A DNA stretch of 64,000 nucleotides from Tsukamurella tyrosinosolvens (GCF_900104775.1 NZ_FNSA01000003.1:2976001-3040000), one strand, 5' to 3'; shown: positions 48,469 to 59,449, counted from the first letter of the stretch. Notes: generated by a model not told the origin, from the sequence alone. Numbers and translations: made by a program.

Positions 48469-49059
48469 CTACTCGGCCGGAGCCTCGGGCGCGGCGGGCC
48501 GCGCCACCGGGGCTTCCTTGTCCTGCTGCGCCTTGGCGCGGGTCTTCGCGCCCTTGTGCGGGGCGAGAACCATGGTCATGTTGCGCCCGTCCTGCTTCGC
48601 CGACGTCTCGACGAAGCCGTACTCGGCGACGTCGGCGCCCAGGCGCTGCAGCAGACGGAAACCCAGTTCCGGACGCGACTGCTCGCGGCCGCGGAACATG
48701 ATCGTGACCTTCACCTTGGAGCCCTGCTCCAGGAACCGGACGACGTGACCCTTCTTGGTCTCGTAGTCGTGGTCATCGATCTTCGGGCGGAGCTTCTGCT
48801 CCTTGATCACGGTCAGCTGCTGGTTCTTCCGCGACTCGCGCAGCTTCTGCGCCGCCTCGTACTTGAACTTGCCGTAATCCATGATCTTGCACACGGGCGG
48901 GCGGGCGTTCGGCGCCACCTCGACCAGGTCGAGATCCGCCTCGTACGCCAGCTTGAGCGCATCTTCAACTCGCACGATCCCGACCTGCTCGCCGCCGGGG
49001 CCGACGAGTCGGACCTCGGGAACGCGGATCTGACCGTTGGTGCGTGTCTCAGTGCTGAT
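48469..49059 (-). CDS. infC: Translation initiation factor IF-3
   Basis: A 196-aa IF-3 that binds 30S and checks the start codon. The N-domain ([50 protein letters not shown]) and the C-domain ([36 protein letters not shown]) are complete, with an Ala/Pro/Lys tail. No ATG/GTG/TTG fits; the frame opens at ATC 49059 ([16 protein letters not shown]), four bases after AAGGAGG, which recalls the AUU start used for IF-3 autoregulation in E. coli. A leader terminator lies upstream. First gene of infC-rpmI-rplT. Confidence 0.93.
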   Translation of the reverse strand: MSTETRTNGQIRVPEVRLVGPGGEQVGIVRVEDALKLAYEADLDLVEVAPNARPPVCKIMDYGKFKYEAAQKLRESRKNQQLTVIKEQKLRPKIDDHDYETKKGHVVRFLEQGSKVKVTIMFRGREQSRPELGFRLLQRLGADVAEYGFVETSAKQDGRNMTMVLAPHKGAKTRAKAQQDKEAPVARPAAPEAPAE

Positions 49060-49371
49060 GGGGCCTCCTTGAATAGGTGCTCGTGTCGTGGTGCGAGCGG
49101 TCTTCACTCGTAGACCGCCGCGCAGCCGACGAGGCCCACCCAAGTCCCACGCAGCGAAAAGGCCCCGACCAGGCTTTTCGCCTGACGGGGCCCACACCGA
49201 CCGATTCGGGCCCCCGACGGCGTACGCCGACGATCGACCCCTCCTCCAACGAGGAGACCGCAGCGGAAATTCCTCACGGAATCCGCGGCGGCGACCGGAC
49301 CAGCCGACCGGAGGTCGACGTGGTGGGAGTGGACTCCACTTGCTGCCCCGGACAGAGCCGGAGCGGTCGCA
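49060..49371 (-). other. infC 5' leader region
   Basis: About 310 nt between the inferred start of transcription and the IF-3 start codon contain no convincing gene. They hold the leader terminator at 49157-49192 and the Shine-Dalgarno AAGGAGG at 49070-49064. I see no named riboswitch. Confidence 0.6.
49157..49192 (-). terminator. Leader terminator upstream of infC
   Basis: On the minus strand a stem with GGCCCCG and CAGGC pairing segments, a GAAA-type loop and then TTTTCG. It lies about 100 bases before the infC start, inside the transcribed leader, so it could act as an attenuator. Confidence 0.65.
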
Positions 49372-49377
49372 CATGAC

Positions 49378-49383
49378 AGTGTA
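49378..49383 (-). promoter_or_regulatory. -10 element of the infC promoter
   Basis: Minus strand TACACT, with a weak TTCGGA 17 bases upstream. It overlaps the start region of the divergent DUF1844 gene. Confidence 0.45.
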
Positions 49384-49389
49384 GCAGTC

Positions 49390-49776
49390 GTGAGTGAGAA
49401 TCCGAATTCGTCCCCCGAGCCTGACACCCTGGAACGCCTGGTCGCGGACTCGCCGTCGATCGAGGTCATCTCCAGCGCCTGGATGCTGCTGATGAGCGCC
49501 GCGGCGGAGAAGCTCGGCCTCACCGGCGCGGACGGCGACGAGGCCAGCGCCTTCGACCCCCGCGAGAGCCCGCACTTCGACCTCGACGAGGCGCGGCGCC
49601 TCATCACCGCGCTGGCCGGCCTGACCACGGCGTCCGTCGAGTACCTGGGTCCGCACGCGGGCCCGTACCGCGACGGCCTGAAGTCGCTCCAGCTCGCCTT
49701 CCGTGAATACAGTAGTTACCCTGACGAACCGGGCCACGGTCCGGGCGAGAAGTACACGGGACCGGTGTACAGCTAA
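49390..49776 (+). CDS. DUF1844 domain protein
   Basis: A 128-aa protein starting at GTG 49390. It contains the DUF1844 pattern [21 protein letters not shown] and [15 protein letters not shown] around residues 24-95, a short helical domain of unknown function conserved in actinobacteria next to infC. No membrane segment or signal peptide is seen. It is divergent from infC. Confidence 0.85.
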   Translation: MSENPNSSPEPDTLERLVADSPSIEVISSAWMLLMSAAAEKLGLTGADGDEASAFDPRESPHFDLDEARRLITALAGLTTASVEYLGPHAGPYRDGLKSLQLAFREYSSYPDEPGHGPGEKYTGPVYS

Positions 49777-49859
49777 CCCTCAGGGTTATCCCCCAAAAAC
49801 ACCCTGACCTGTGTAAATAGGTCTAGTGTTCCAGGTCACACCAGGCGTACCGTCACGGC

Positions 49860-50204
49860 ATGACAAGGATGAGAACGCTTGCGGCCGGCGTACTGGTCGC
49901 TGCTGGAGTAATGGCACCTCTGGGGACGATGACCGCCACCACGGCGGCCGCCGCCCCGACCCCCGCGGTCTCGCACCCCGGGCACGGATGGTGCGAGCCC
50001 GGACGCTGGGTGGGCGGCTACTGGACCCAGGGCCGCTGGCACCCGGGCTACTGGCAGGGCGGCTACTGGCGGCCCGGCTGGGTGGACCGGTGGGGCTGGC
50101 ATCCCGGCTACTGGGTGCAGCCGCGGTGGAACCCGGGCTGGTACGAGCAGGGTCGCTGGATCCCGGGACGCTGGGTTCCGGGCCACTGCTACCCGCACCG
50201 CTGA
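49860..50204 (+). CDS. Secreted Trp/Gly/Tyr-rich repeat protein
   Basis: A 114-aa protein with a signal peptide (MTRMRTLAAGVLVAAGVMA to about Ala34, cleavage near AAA). The mature part is built of short tandem units of the type GRWxPGYW (GRWVGGYW, GRWHPGYW, GGYWRPGW, GWHPGYW, GRWIPGRW), comparable to the YXWXXGXW repeats of cell-envelope proteins. It has about 15 Trp in 80 residues and a pair of Cys, one near each end (WCEPG, GHCYP). It is presumably extracellular or wall-associated; the function is unknown. The downstream inverted repeat is a strong terminator. Confidence 0.82.
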   Translation: MTRMRTLAAGVLVAAGVMAPLGTMTATTAAAAPTPAVSHPGHGWCEPGRWVGGYWTQGRWHPGYWQGGYWRPGWVDRWGWHPGYWVQPRWNPGWYEQGRWIPGRWVPGHCYPHR

Positions 50205-50236
50205 ACCGACCACCGAACAACCCTCCACGGCCGAAA

Positions 50237-50280
50237 CGAACGGGCCCTCAGCCGCATCCCCGCGGCTGAGGGCCCGTTCG
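50237..50280. terminator. Bidirectional terminator
   Basis: Perfect 19-bp arms (50237-50255 and 50262-50280) with a six-base loop, between the Trp-rich gene and the convergent nrdH. On the minus strand it is followed by TTTCGG. Confidence 0.88.
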
Positions 50281-50298
50281 GCCTTCTGAGGTGGCGCG

Positions 50299-50556
50299 CT
50301 ACGCGCCGGCGACCGCCGCCGGCGCGGACGCCAGCGTCTTGATGCGGTCGGGCCGGAAGCCCGACCAGTGGTCGACACCGTCGACCACGACGACCGGCGC
50401 CTGCAGGTAGCCGAGCGCCAGGACGTACTCCCGCGCCTCCTCGTCGAGGCTGATGTCGACCGAGGTGTACTCGACGCCCGCCTTGTCGAGCGCACGGTAG
50501 GTCGCCGTGCACTGCACGCACGCGGGCTTGGTGTAGACGATCACGTTGCTGCTCAT
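50299..50556 (-). CDS. nrdH: NrdH-type glutaredoxin-like protein
   Basis: An 85-aa thioredoxin-fold protein starting at ATG 50556 (MSSNVIVYTKPACVQC). The redox pair is Cys13-Val-Gln-Cys16, and the segment DHWSGFRPDRIK is the NrdH fingerprint that docks to ribonucleotide reductase and thioredoxin reductase. NrdH normally delivers electrons to class Ib reductase (NrdE/F), but nrdI, nrdE and nrdF are not next to it, so this copy is orphan in this window. Two NrdR boxes precede it. An upstream extension to 50655 would run over those boxes. Confidence 0.88.
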   Translation of the reverse strand: MSSNVIVYTKPACVQCTATYRALDKAGVEYTSVDISLDEEAREYVLALGYLQAPVVVVDGVDHWSGFRPDRIKTLASAPAAVAGA

Positions 50557-50563
50557 GCCCTCA

Positions 50564-50611
50564 ATACTACATCTAGTGTCACACGCGTGCAATTTACACA
50601 AGATGCTGTGG
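50564..50611 (-). promoter_or_regulatory. Tandem NrdR boxes upstream of nrdH
   Basis: Read on the minus strand, ACACTAGATGTAGTAT (50579-50564) and CCACAGCATCTTGTGT (50611-50596) match the NrdR consensus ACAC-W-A-T-A-T-C-T-W-GTGT at about 13 and 12 of 16 positions. The boxes are 32 bases apart, three helical turns, the standard spacing for NrdR. Confidence 0.75.
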
Positions 50612-50682
50612 ATCGCGCTCCACAGGCGTCCCCAGGCGATCCACCGTCCGTCCACAGCCGCATCCCCAGGGCCGCGACTCCC

Positions 50683-53541
<2,859 letters not shown>

Positions 53542-53643
53542 CGTGATCCCCTCATCAGACTCATTGCAGGCCCACAGCGCGGGCCCGCGTCAATGCTAGG
53601 CAACCGCACTGACAAGTTTTCGCCGCGCGGTAGCGTCGGGACC

Positions 53644-54249
53644 GTGACCACCACGATCAAGCAGATTTCCGTCGGCGGTATGGACAACAACGTGTACCTG
53701 GTGAGTGATTCCGCCGGGCGCACGCTCCTCATCGACGCCGCCAACGAGGCCGAGCGGATCCTCGAGGTCGCGCGGGAGACCGGCGGCGTCGAGGTCATCG
53801 TCACCACCCACCGCCACCTGGACCATTGGTACGCACTGGCCGACGTCCGCGCGGGACTCGGCGTGCCCGCGGCGGCCGGCGTCAACGACGCCGAGGGCAT
53901 CGACGCGCCCACCGACCGCACGCTCGCCGACGGCGAGGTGCTCACCGTGGGCGACCTCACGTTCGACGTCATCGAGCTGGTCGGCCACACGCCCGGCTCG
54001 ATCGCGCTCGCCCTGCGTCCGGAGTTCGACGGCGCGCCCGTCCACCTGTTCACCGGCGACAGCCTGTTCCCGGGCGGCGTCGGCAAGACCGGCTCGCCCG
54101 AGGACTTCGACCGCCTGTACACCGACGTGACCACCAAGCTCTTCGACCGGTTCGACGACGACACCGTCGTGCACCCCGGCCACGGCAAGGGCACCACCCT
54201 CGGCGCCGAGCGCCCCCACCTCGCCGAATGGCGCGAGCGGGGCTGGTAG
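53644..54249 (+). CDS. Metallo-beta-lactamase-fold hydrolase
   Basis: A 201-aa MBL-fold protein starting at GTG 53644. The zinc motif is HRHLDH at residues 56-61, followed by HTPGS, FTGDSLFPGG and a HPGHG near the end; all ligands are present. It resembles glyoxalase II-like hydrolases; M. tuberculosis has a similar gene (Rv1637c) divergent from uvrA. The substrate is not known. It lies on the other strand to uvrA with a 102-base gap. Confidence 0.92.
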   Translation: MTTTIKQISVGGMDNNVYLVSDSAGRTLLIDAANEAERILEVARETGGVEVIVTTHRHLDHWYALADVRAGLGVPAAAGVNDAEGIDAPTDRTLADGEVLTVGDLTFDVIELVGHTPGSIALALRPEFDGAPVHLFTGDSLFPGGVGKTGSPEDFDRLYTDVTTKLFDRFDDDTVVHPGHGKGTTLGAERPHLAEWRERGW

Positions 54250-54253
54250 TCGA

Positions 54254-55297
54254 TCAGGGGTAGCCGCCCTCCGGCGGCACCATCTCGCCGCGCACGCCCA
54301 GCAGCCGCACCGGGCGGTCGTCGTCGAGGGCTCGGTACAGCGCCTCGGCAGTGTCGGCGATGGTCGCCGGATCGAAGGTCGGCTCGGGCAGCTTCCGCAC
54401 GCGATTGACGGTGAAGAAGGGTGCGAACCTCACCTTCAGGTGCACCCGCATGCACGGCCGGGCCTCCGCCCGCAGGTCCCCCGCGACTGCGCCCGCGAGC
54501 TCGTCCAACGCGCCGCGGACCTGCTCGAGAGTCGCGAGATCCTCCTGGAAGGTCCGTTCGTGCCCGTGGGCGCGAGCGACCCACGGTGTCTCGTCCACCC
54601 GGTCGGGCCCCGCGCCGCGCCCCAACCCGAGTAGGTAGGGCCCGGTGCGCGGTCCGAATTCCGCGACCAGGGCGGCCTCGTCCGCCGCAGCGAGATCCGC
54701 GACGGTGATGATGCTCAGTCCTGCCATGCGCTGGGACAGGCGCGATCCGATCCCCCACAGGTCGCGCACGGGCCTGCCGCCCATCACTGCGAGCCAGTTC
54801 TCGCGCGTGAGCTGGAACGTTCCCCGGGGCTTCCCGAGGTCGGTGGCGTTCTTCGCACGGACGGTGGTGTCACCGATCCCGATCGAGCAGTGCAGGCCGG
54901 TCGCGCCGAGCACCGCGCGCTGGATGGCGGCGGCCGCCGCGGCCGGGTCCTCGGTGTCCAGCCCGACGAACGCCTCGTCCCACCCCAGGACCTGCACGGC
55001 CGCGTCGGGGAGCCCCCGCAGCGTGCCCACCACCTCGGCGGACACCCGTTCGTAGGCCGGGAAGTCCACGGGCAGGAAGACGGCGTCGGGACACCGTTTG
55101 GCCGCGGTGCGCAGCGGCATGCCGGACCGGATGCCGAACGCGCGGGCCTCGTACGACGCCGTCGACACCACGGCCCGTTCGGTCGGGTCGCCGCGTCCGC
55201 CGACGACCACGGGGCGGCCCACCAGCTCGGGGCGACGCTGCATCTCGATCGCGGCCAGGAACTGGTCCATGTCGACGTGCAGCACCCACCGTGTCAT
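54254..55297 (-). CDS. dinB2: DinB2-type Y-family DNA polymerase
   Basis: A 347-aa Y-family polymerase. Catalytic acids are Asp9 and Asp11 (VDMDQFL) and the GWDEAFVGLD loop near residue 105, which replaces the usual S-x-DE motif and is typical of mycobacterial DinB2 (Rv3056-like). Residue 14 is Leu where DinB1/Pol IV have an aromatic steric gate; in M. smegmatis DinB2 Leu14 permits ribonucleotide use. The little-finger domain (HGHERTFQEDLATLEQVRGALDELA) is present, with no beta-clamp motif visible at the C-terminus. Translesion role; ends four bases after the convergent MBL gene. Confidence 0.93.
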   Translation of the reverse strand: MTRWVLHVDMDQFLAAIEMQRRPELVGRPVVVGGRGDPTERAVVSTASYEARAFGIRSGMPLRTAAKRCPDAVFLPVDFPAYERVSAEVVGTLRGLPDAAVQVLGWDEAFVGLDTEDPAAAAAAIQRAVLGATGLHCSIGIGDTTVRAKNATDLGKPRGTFQLTRENWLAVMGGRPVRDLWGIGSRLSQRMAGLSIITVADLAAADEAALVAEFGPRTGPYLLGLGRGAGPDRVDETPWVARAHGHERTFQEDLATLEQVRGALDELAGAVAGDLRAEARPCMRVHLKVRFAPFFTVNRVRKLPEPTFDPATIADTAEALYRALDDDRPVRLLGVRGEMVPPEGGYP

Positions 55298-55354
55298 GTC
55301 ACCAGTGTGCTGCGCGGCCGGACCGATCGGCGGTGAACCGTCCCGAGAGCCCGC

Positions 55355-56440
55355 TCACGGGGCGGGACAGCTCAGCCCCGGCCGGTAGACCGCGTACCGC
55401 CGCCCCTCGGGGTCGAGGGTGAAGCCGAGGTGGTTCTTGTAGAACGTGAAGTGCGCGGTGAAGCCCCGGTACACGTTCATCAGCTTGTCCCCGCCGACGT
55501 CGTACTCCGAGTACGTGCCGAGCGGCGCGGCGTGCACCGCCGCCCCGGTCGCGTCCGCGAGCGCGGCGGCGTACGACGCCTGGTTGGCGCGGCAGAAGGC
55601 GTGCCTGACGAGCTTGAAGGCGATCGCCACCGTCGAACTGCGCGGCGGGAACGGGGTGAACCCCGTGACCCCGGTCAGGAGCTGATTGAGCAGCTGGACG
55701 TCCTCGTCCACCACCGCGTCCAGCTGCAGCACCACGTCGCCCCCGAGACTGGTTCCCGAGTAGCCCTTCGCCTGTTCCACGGCCCACAGCGTGTGATGCA
55801 CCACCTTCGGGAAGGCACAGCCCCACAACCACGAAACCCCGTCCGAGGCGAACGCCTTGCGGAGGAGGTCGAGCTGGGCCGCGTCGGTCGTCGGCGGCTG
55901 GAAGTCCAGCCGAGGCCTGGCGTCCTTGTCGTCGGGGTCCCGCATCGTGCCCGTCAGCGGCACCGTCATCGTCGACGGTGCGCCGAACAGGTTCGGGATG
56001 GTCAGCTCGATGGTGCGGTCGTCGTCGCTGTTGACCAGGATCGGGCCGCCCATCCAGCCGTGGCTGAAGATGCTCAGCTCGGTCAGTGAGCCGGGGGCGG
56101 CGGCGCCGATGTCCTGTACCCGCCGATACACCTCGGGCATACCCATCACGGTCCACTGGCCGGGCTTGAACCGCGTGTGTCCGCCGGCCGTCGTGTAGCT
56201 CGCGCGCGTCACCGGGGTGAAAGGCTTCGTGCTGGTGACGGACTCGGTGCGCGTGCCACCGGGGAACGTGATGTCGCGGACCTCGACCTCCCCCGCGCGG
56301 ACGTCCATCGTCACGAAGCGAAGGTCGGCCCGGGAGGTGTTGCGGCGCTCCAGGAACCGGCGACGGTTGTCCGCCAGTTCCCGGAAGTCGACGCCCTTGA
56401 ACTCGTAGTCGACGCCCGCGACCAGGAGGACCTGTTTCAT
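55355..56440 (-). CDS. Unrecognised 361-aa protein, possible caspase-fold protease
   Basis: I do not recognise this family. The N-terminus MKQVLLVAGVDYEFKG followed by ELADNRRRFLERR, then the strand-like SLTELSIFSHGWMGGPILVN (His127 after Ser126) and GVSWLWGCAFPK (Cys208), followed by TGAAVHAAPLGTYSEYD, recall the His and Cys dyad topology of caspase/CHAT-type proteases. This is an inference from spacing and strand pattern only. Between them are Thr- and Asp-rich segments. It starts at ATG 56440, 18 bases after the stop of the 957-aa gene, so the two are one transcription unit. No signal peptide or membrane helix. Confidence 0.55.
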   Translation of the reverse strand: MKQVLLVAGVDYEFKGVDFRELADNRRRFLERRNTSRADLRFVTMDVRAGEVEVRDITFPGGTRTESVTSTKPFTPVTRASYTTAGGHTRFKPGQWTVMGMPEVYRRVQDIGAAAPGSLTELSIFSHGWMGGPILVNSDDDRTIELTIPNLFGAPSTMTVPLTGTMRDPDDKDARPRLDFQPPTTDAAQLDLLRKAFASDGVSWLWGCAFPKVVHHTLWAVEQAKGYSGTSLGGDVVLQLDAVVDEDVQLLNQLLTGVTGFTPFPPRSSTVAIAFKLVRHAFCRANQASYAAALADATGAAVHAAPLGTYSEYDVGGDKLMNVYRGFTAHFTFYKNHLGFTLDPEGRRYAVYRPGLSCPAP

Positions 56441-56458
56441 CTCGGCGCTCCCGCCCGC

Positions 56459-59332
56459 TCAGACGACCGGCTGCCAGTCGTCGCCGACCTTCGTCCACGA
56501 CGGCAGGTCGTCGTTCGGACGGAGCTTGGCGAGCGTGGTGGGGAGGTGCACGAGCCACGGCTCCCCCTGCGGCACCTCGTTGCCGGGCGCCCCGGTGGCC
56601 TCCTGGATCTCCTTGATGATCGGGACGTACAGCGGATCGGTGACGTCCGGTGCCGGTCCGCCGGCCCAGATCTCGCCGGTCTCCAGGTAGTGGAGCACCG
56701 CCGCCTCGAATCCGGGGCGGACCGGGAACACCACGCGCGCGGCGCCGGCCCGGAGGAAGTCCGCGAACAGCGGGTCCACATCGTCCAGCAGCATCCGGTG
56801 CGACCAGCCGGGCTTCCACCCCCAGAAGTACGGGTAGAAGAAGTGGACCAGGTGCTCCCACTCGAAGGCCTGCTCGAAGAACCGCACGTACGGCATCTGC
56901 GCGGCGGCGCGGGCCAGGTGCGGCTGGGGATACCCCTCGCCGGAGAGGGACAGCGCGCCGAACGAGTCGAAGTGCTGCGCGGTGATCATCGTGAGGCACT
57001 GCTTCCGCAGCTCGGTACTCGTGATCCGCTGGTTCCACGCGGGGTTGCGGCCCGCGATCACCACGCCGGCCTTGGCCGCGGCCTCCGCGAGCGCCGACTC
57101 GTAGGCCTGCACCTTCGCCAGGTAGCCCTGCGTGATCGCCGCGTGCGCCTTGAGCTGCCACACCTTGTAGGCGCGCGGGGTCCGCTCGCAGAAGATCTCG
57201 ACGGTGGCGGCCAGGTTCCGCATGCCGTGACCGAAGTACGCGACCGAGACCGACCCGACCTCGCCCGCCATGTCGACGTAGCCGACGCCGTTGATCGCGT
57301 CGACCCAGTTGCTGCCGATCATGACGTGCCACGCGGCCGAGTTCGGGTAGTACCAGAAGCCGCACTGGAAGAGCGCGTACTTCGCGACGTAGCCGTCGTC
57401 GATGGCGAGGTCCTGGGATTTGCTGCTCTCGTACGGCGACTGGTTGACGACGGCGTCGAACGCCTTGGACACCGTCCGCACCGGCGGGGGCGGCGCCTCC
57501 AGCCCGGTCACGTCGTAGCGGTGCGCCCACGCCGTGTAGTTGGCCTCGGTGATCTGGTCCGCGGTGAGGGTGAACGGGACGGGCTTGGTCAGCTTCTCGC
57601 CCTCCGCGGCGTTCGCGTTCTGGGCCGTGATGAACGCGGTCCCCGGCTCCGGCACCGTCACGTCGAACAGCAACCGCTTGCCGTAGTTGTAGACCTGCGC
57701 CTGCATCACCTTGTCGACCCACTGGTAGACGCCGCTGACGTTGCCGCCGCCCGTCGTGTTGTCGAAGCCGTGGCTGTACTTCTCCTCGAACTCGTTGATC
57801 GTCGTGGTCGATCGGCGTTCGAGGACCCGCTCGATCACCTTGCTCACGGACCGCGCGACGACGTCCTTGCTGAACTCGGACGCCTGCTTCGCGGATTCCT
57901 CGCTGGAGCTCTTCGTGCTGAAGTCGGCGTTGGCCTTGACCTCGACGAACGGGCCGTACTTCGCGTCGACGGAGACGCCGGCCTTGAACTCGGTGTCCTG
58001 CTTGAGCGTCTGGCTGGTCTCCCGCTTGAGGGAGAACCGGTCGGTCGACTGGACGTCGCGCTCGTCCTCCCGGGTGGTCTCCGACTCGGTGAGGACCGTC
58101 GTCTCTGTGCGATCCAGGCGGCGGGTCTCGCGGTTCAGCCGCTCCGTCTTGAGGACGTTCTCGATGTGGCCGACCTCGCCGCCCTCGTAGCGCAACACGT
58201 GCTGGCGGACGAGGAGCAGGTCCCCGATCCCGACGGGCCGGATGGTGCCGTGTCCGGTGGGCATCGACGTGGCCGGCGGTCCGACGTAGTCGGAGGCCGC
58301 CGCGGTGCCGAGGAAGGACGATCCGATGGCGACGATCGCCTCCGAGGCGACGCTCATGCGGGCGTCGGCGGCGGTGAGCAGTTCGGTACGCGCATCGTGG
58401 ATCCGGCGCATCACCGACGGCAGCGCGTCGGTGCCCAGATCCAGGTCCAGGTTCGCGATCGTCGCGCGCACCGCGGGCGAGATCCGCCCGACCGTCGTCT
58501 CCGAGAGCTGCCACGGCGCCCGCAGCTCCGCGGACCGCGGGGCCGGCTGATTGGGCTGTTCCCGCGTCGGTTCCCGGCCCTCACGAGCCTCGGGCCGCGC
58601 GGCGCGCGCCTCCCGGACGTCCCCCGTCGCGGGGCCGTGAGGCGGCGCGTCCCGCTCGATGAGGAAGTCACCCGCCCGCAGGCGGCCGAGCTCGGCCAGA
58701 GCGGCGTCCAGACGCTCCACCTCGGCCGCGTTCGCCGGATCCGGGTCCTTCGCCGGTGGCGCGGTGGGCGCGGCGGGCGCGGCGGGTCCCGCGTGCGGTC
58801 GATCGATCTGCGCCGCCGGTTCGCGCTCGCCGGAGTCACGGTCGTGGTCGCCCCAGGTCGGCATGGACAGGGGCCGTAGGGCGACGGGGTCCGCTCCCTC
58901 GGCGAGCGCGCGGAGGGCGTCGTAGCCGCGGGCAGCGGTGGCGAGGGCCCGCGCATCGGTGCCGGAGGAGTCCGAGACCAGCTTCGTCGCCACCAGCACG
59001 TCGGCGAGCCGGCCCTCGTCGCGGGTGAAGGCGTCGTCGGCCACGATCTCGGCCACCGGAATTCCGGTGAGCGCCTCGACGACGGAACGGACGGCCGCCG
59101 CGGGGCGGGCGCCCCCTGCCAGTTCGGCGGCGACGGCGAGGGCGGCGCTCGCGTACGCGAGGTCGTCGGTGCGCCGGAGGGCATCGTCCCGGCGGAGCAG
59201 TTGGGCCGCCCGGCGGCGGGCGACACCGGCGCCTCGCGTTCCGTCGAGGGACGGCGGATCGAGCGTCTTGATCTCCGTGGAATCCGGAGCGTCGGCGGGG
59301 CGCAGCAGTACGAAACGGAACAGATCGTCCAC
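56459..59332 (-). CDS. Large 957-aa protein of unknown family, possible pore-forming-like centre
   Basis: A 957-aa protein, start GTG 59332 chosen. Residues 1-160 are helical and Ala-rich; 160-280 are a Pro/Asp/Glu/Arg-rich linker. Residues about 376-448 are a charged coiled stretch (LNRETRRLDRTETTVLTESE, DERDVQSTDRFSLKRE). About 448-478 (EFKAGVSVDAKYGPFVEVKA) alternates hydrophobic residues like a beta-hairpin and is flanked by Ser/Thr-rich segments; helical KDVVARSVSKVIERVLERRS follows. The C-terminal 400 residues have a conserved look (FEWEHLVHFFYPYFWGWKPG, ARVVFPVRPGFEAAVLHYLE). I cannot name the family. No signal peptide. Its partner gene follows by 18 bases. Confidence 0.6.
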   Translation of the reverse strand: MDDLFRFVLLRPADAPDSTEIKTLDPPSLDGTRGAGVARRRAAQLLRRDDALRRTDDLAYASAALAVAAELAGGARPAAAVRSVVEALTGIPVAEIVADDAFTRDEGRLADVLVATKLVSDSSGTDARALATAARGYDALRALAEGADPVALRPLSMPTWGDHDRDSGEREPAAQIDRPHAGPAAPAAPTAPPAKDPDPANAAEVERLDAALAELGRLRAGDFLIERDAPPHGPATGDVREARAARPEAREGREPTREQPNQPAPRSAELRAPWQLSETTVGRISPAVRATIANLDLDLGTDALPSVMRRIHDARTELLTAADARMSVASEAIVAIGSSFLGTAAASDYVGPPATSMPTGHGTIRPVGIGDLLLVRQHVLRYEGGEVGHIENVLKTERLNRETRRLDRTETTVLTESETTREDERDVQSTDRFSLKRETSQTLKQDTEFKAGVSVDAKYGPFVEVKANADFSTKSSSEESAKQASEFSKDVVARSVSKVIERVLERRSTTTINEFEEKYSHGFDNTTGGGNVSGVYQWVDKVMQAQVYNYGKRLLFDVTVPEPGTAFITAQNANAAEGEKLTKPVPFTLTADQITEANYTAWAHRYDVTGLEAPPPPVRTVSKAFDAVVNQSPYESSKSQDLAIDDGYVAKYALFQCGFWYYPNSAAWHVMIGSNWVDAINGVGYVDMAGEVGSVSVAYFGHGMRNLAATVEIFCERTPRAYKVWQLKAHAAITQGYLAKVQAYESALAEAAAKAGVVIAGRNPAWNQRITSTELRKQCLTMITAQHFDSFGALSLSGEGYPQPHLARAAAQMPYVRFFEQAFEWEHLVHFFYPYFWGWKPGWSHRMLLDDVDPLFADFLRAGAARVVFPVRPGFEAAVLHYLETGEIWAGGPAPDVTDPLYVPIIKEIQEATGAPGNEVPQGEPWLVHLPTTLAKLRPNDDLPSWTKVGDDWQPVV

Positions 59333-59411
59333 GATCGGCTTCTTTCTCGGAGAGCGGGGAATGGTCCGAGAGACGCTACGAGCGGCGCGGGCCCGGCACA
59401 CGAGTAGCCGA

Positions 59412-59443
59412 GTACCCGAATCCCGCACCGCCGTACTCGAATC
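59412..59443 (-). promoter_or_regulatory. Tandem 11-bp repeats upstream of the 957-aa gene
   Basis: On the minus strand GATTCGAGTAC (59443-59433) and GATTCGGGTAC (59422-59412) are direct repeats 21 bases apart, two helical turns, in the 117-base gap between the epoxide hydrolase stop and the 957-aa gene. Confidence 0.5.
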
Positions 59444-59449
59444 GGGCGC

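Noticed and set aside
49860-50204. Trp-rich repeats considered as a CRISPR-like or DNA repeat array
   Set aside because: The DNA units are short, irregular and in frame with a signal-peptide protein; there are no spacers.
53542-53643. LexA (SOS) box between uvrA and the MBL gene
   Set aside because: No TCGAAC-N4-GTTCGA-like palindrome is present in the gap on inspection.
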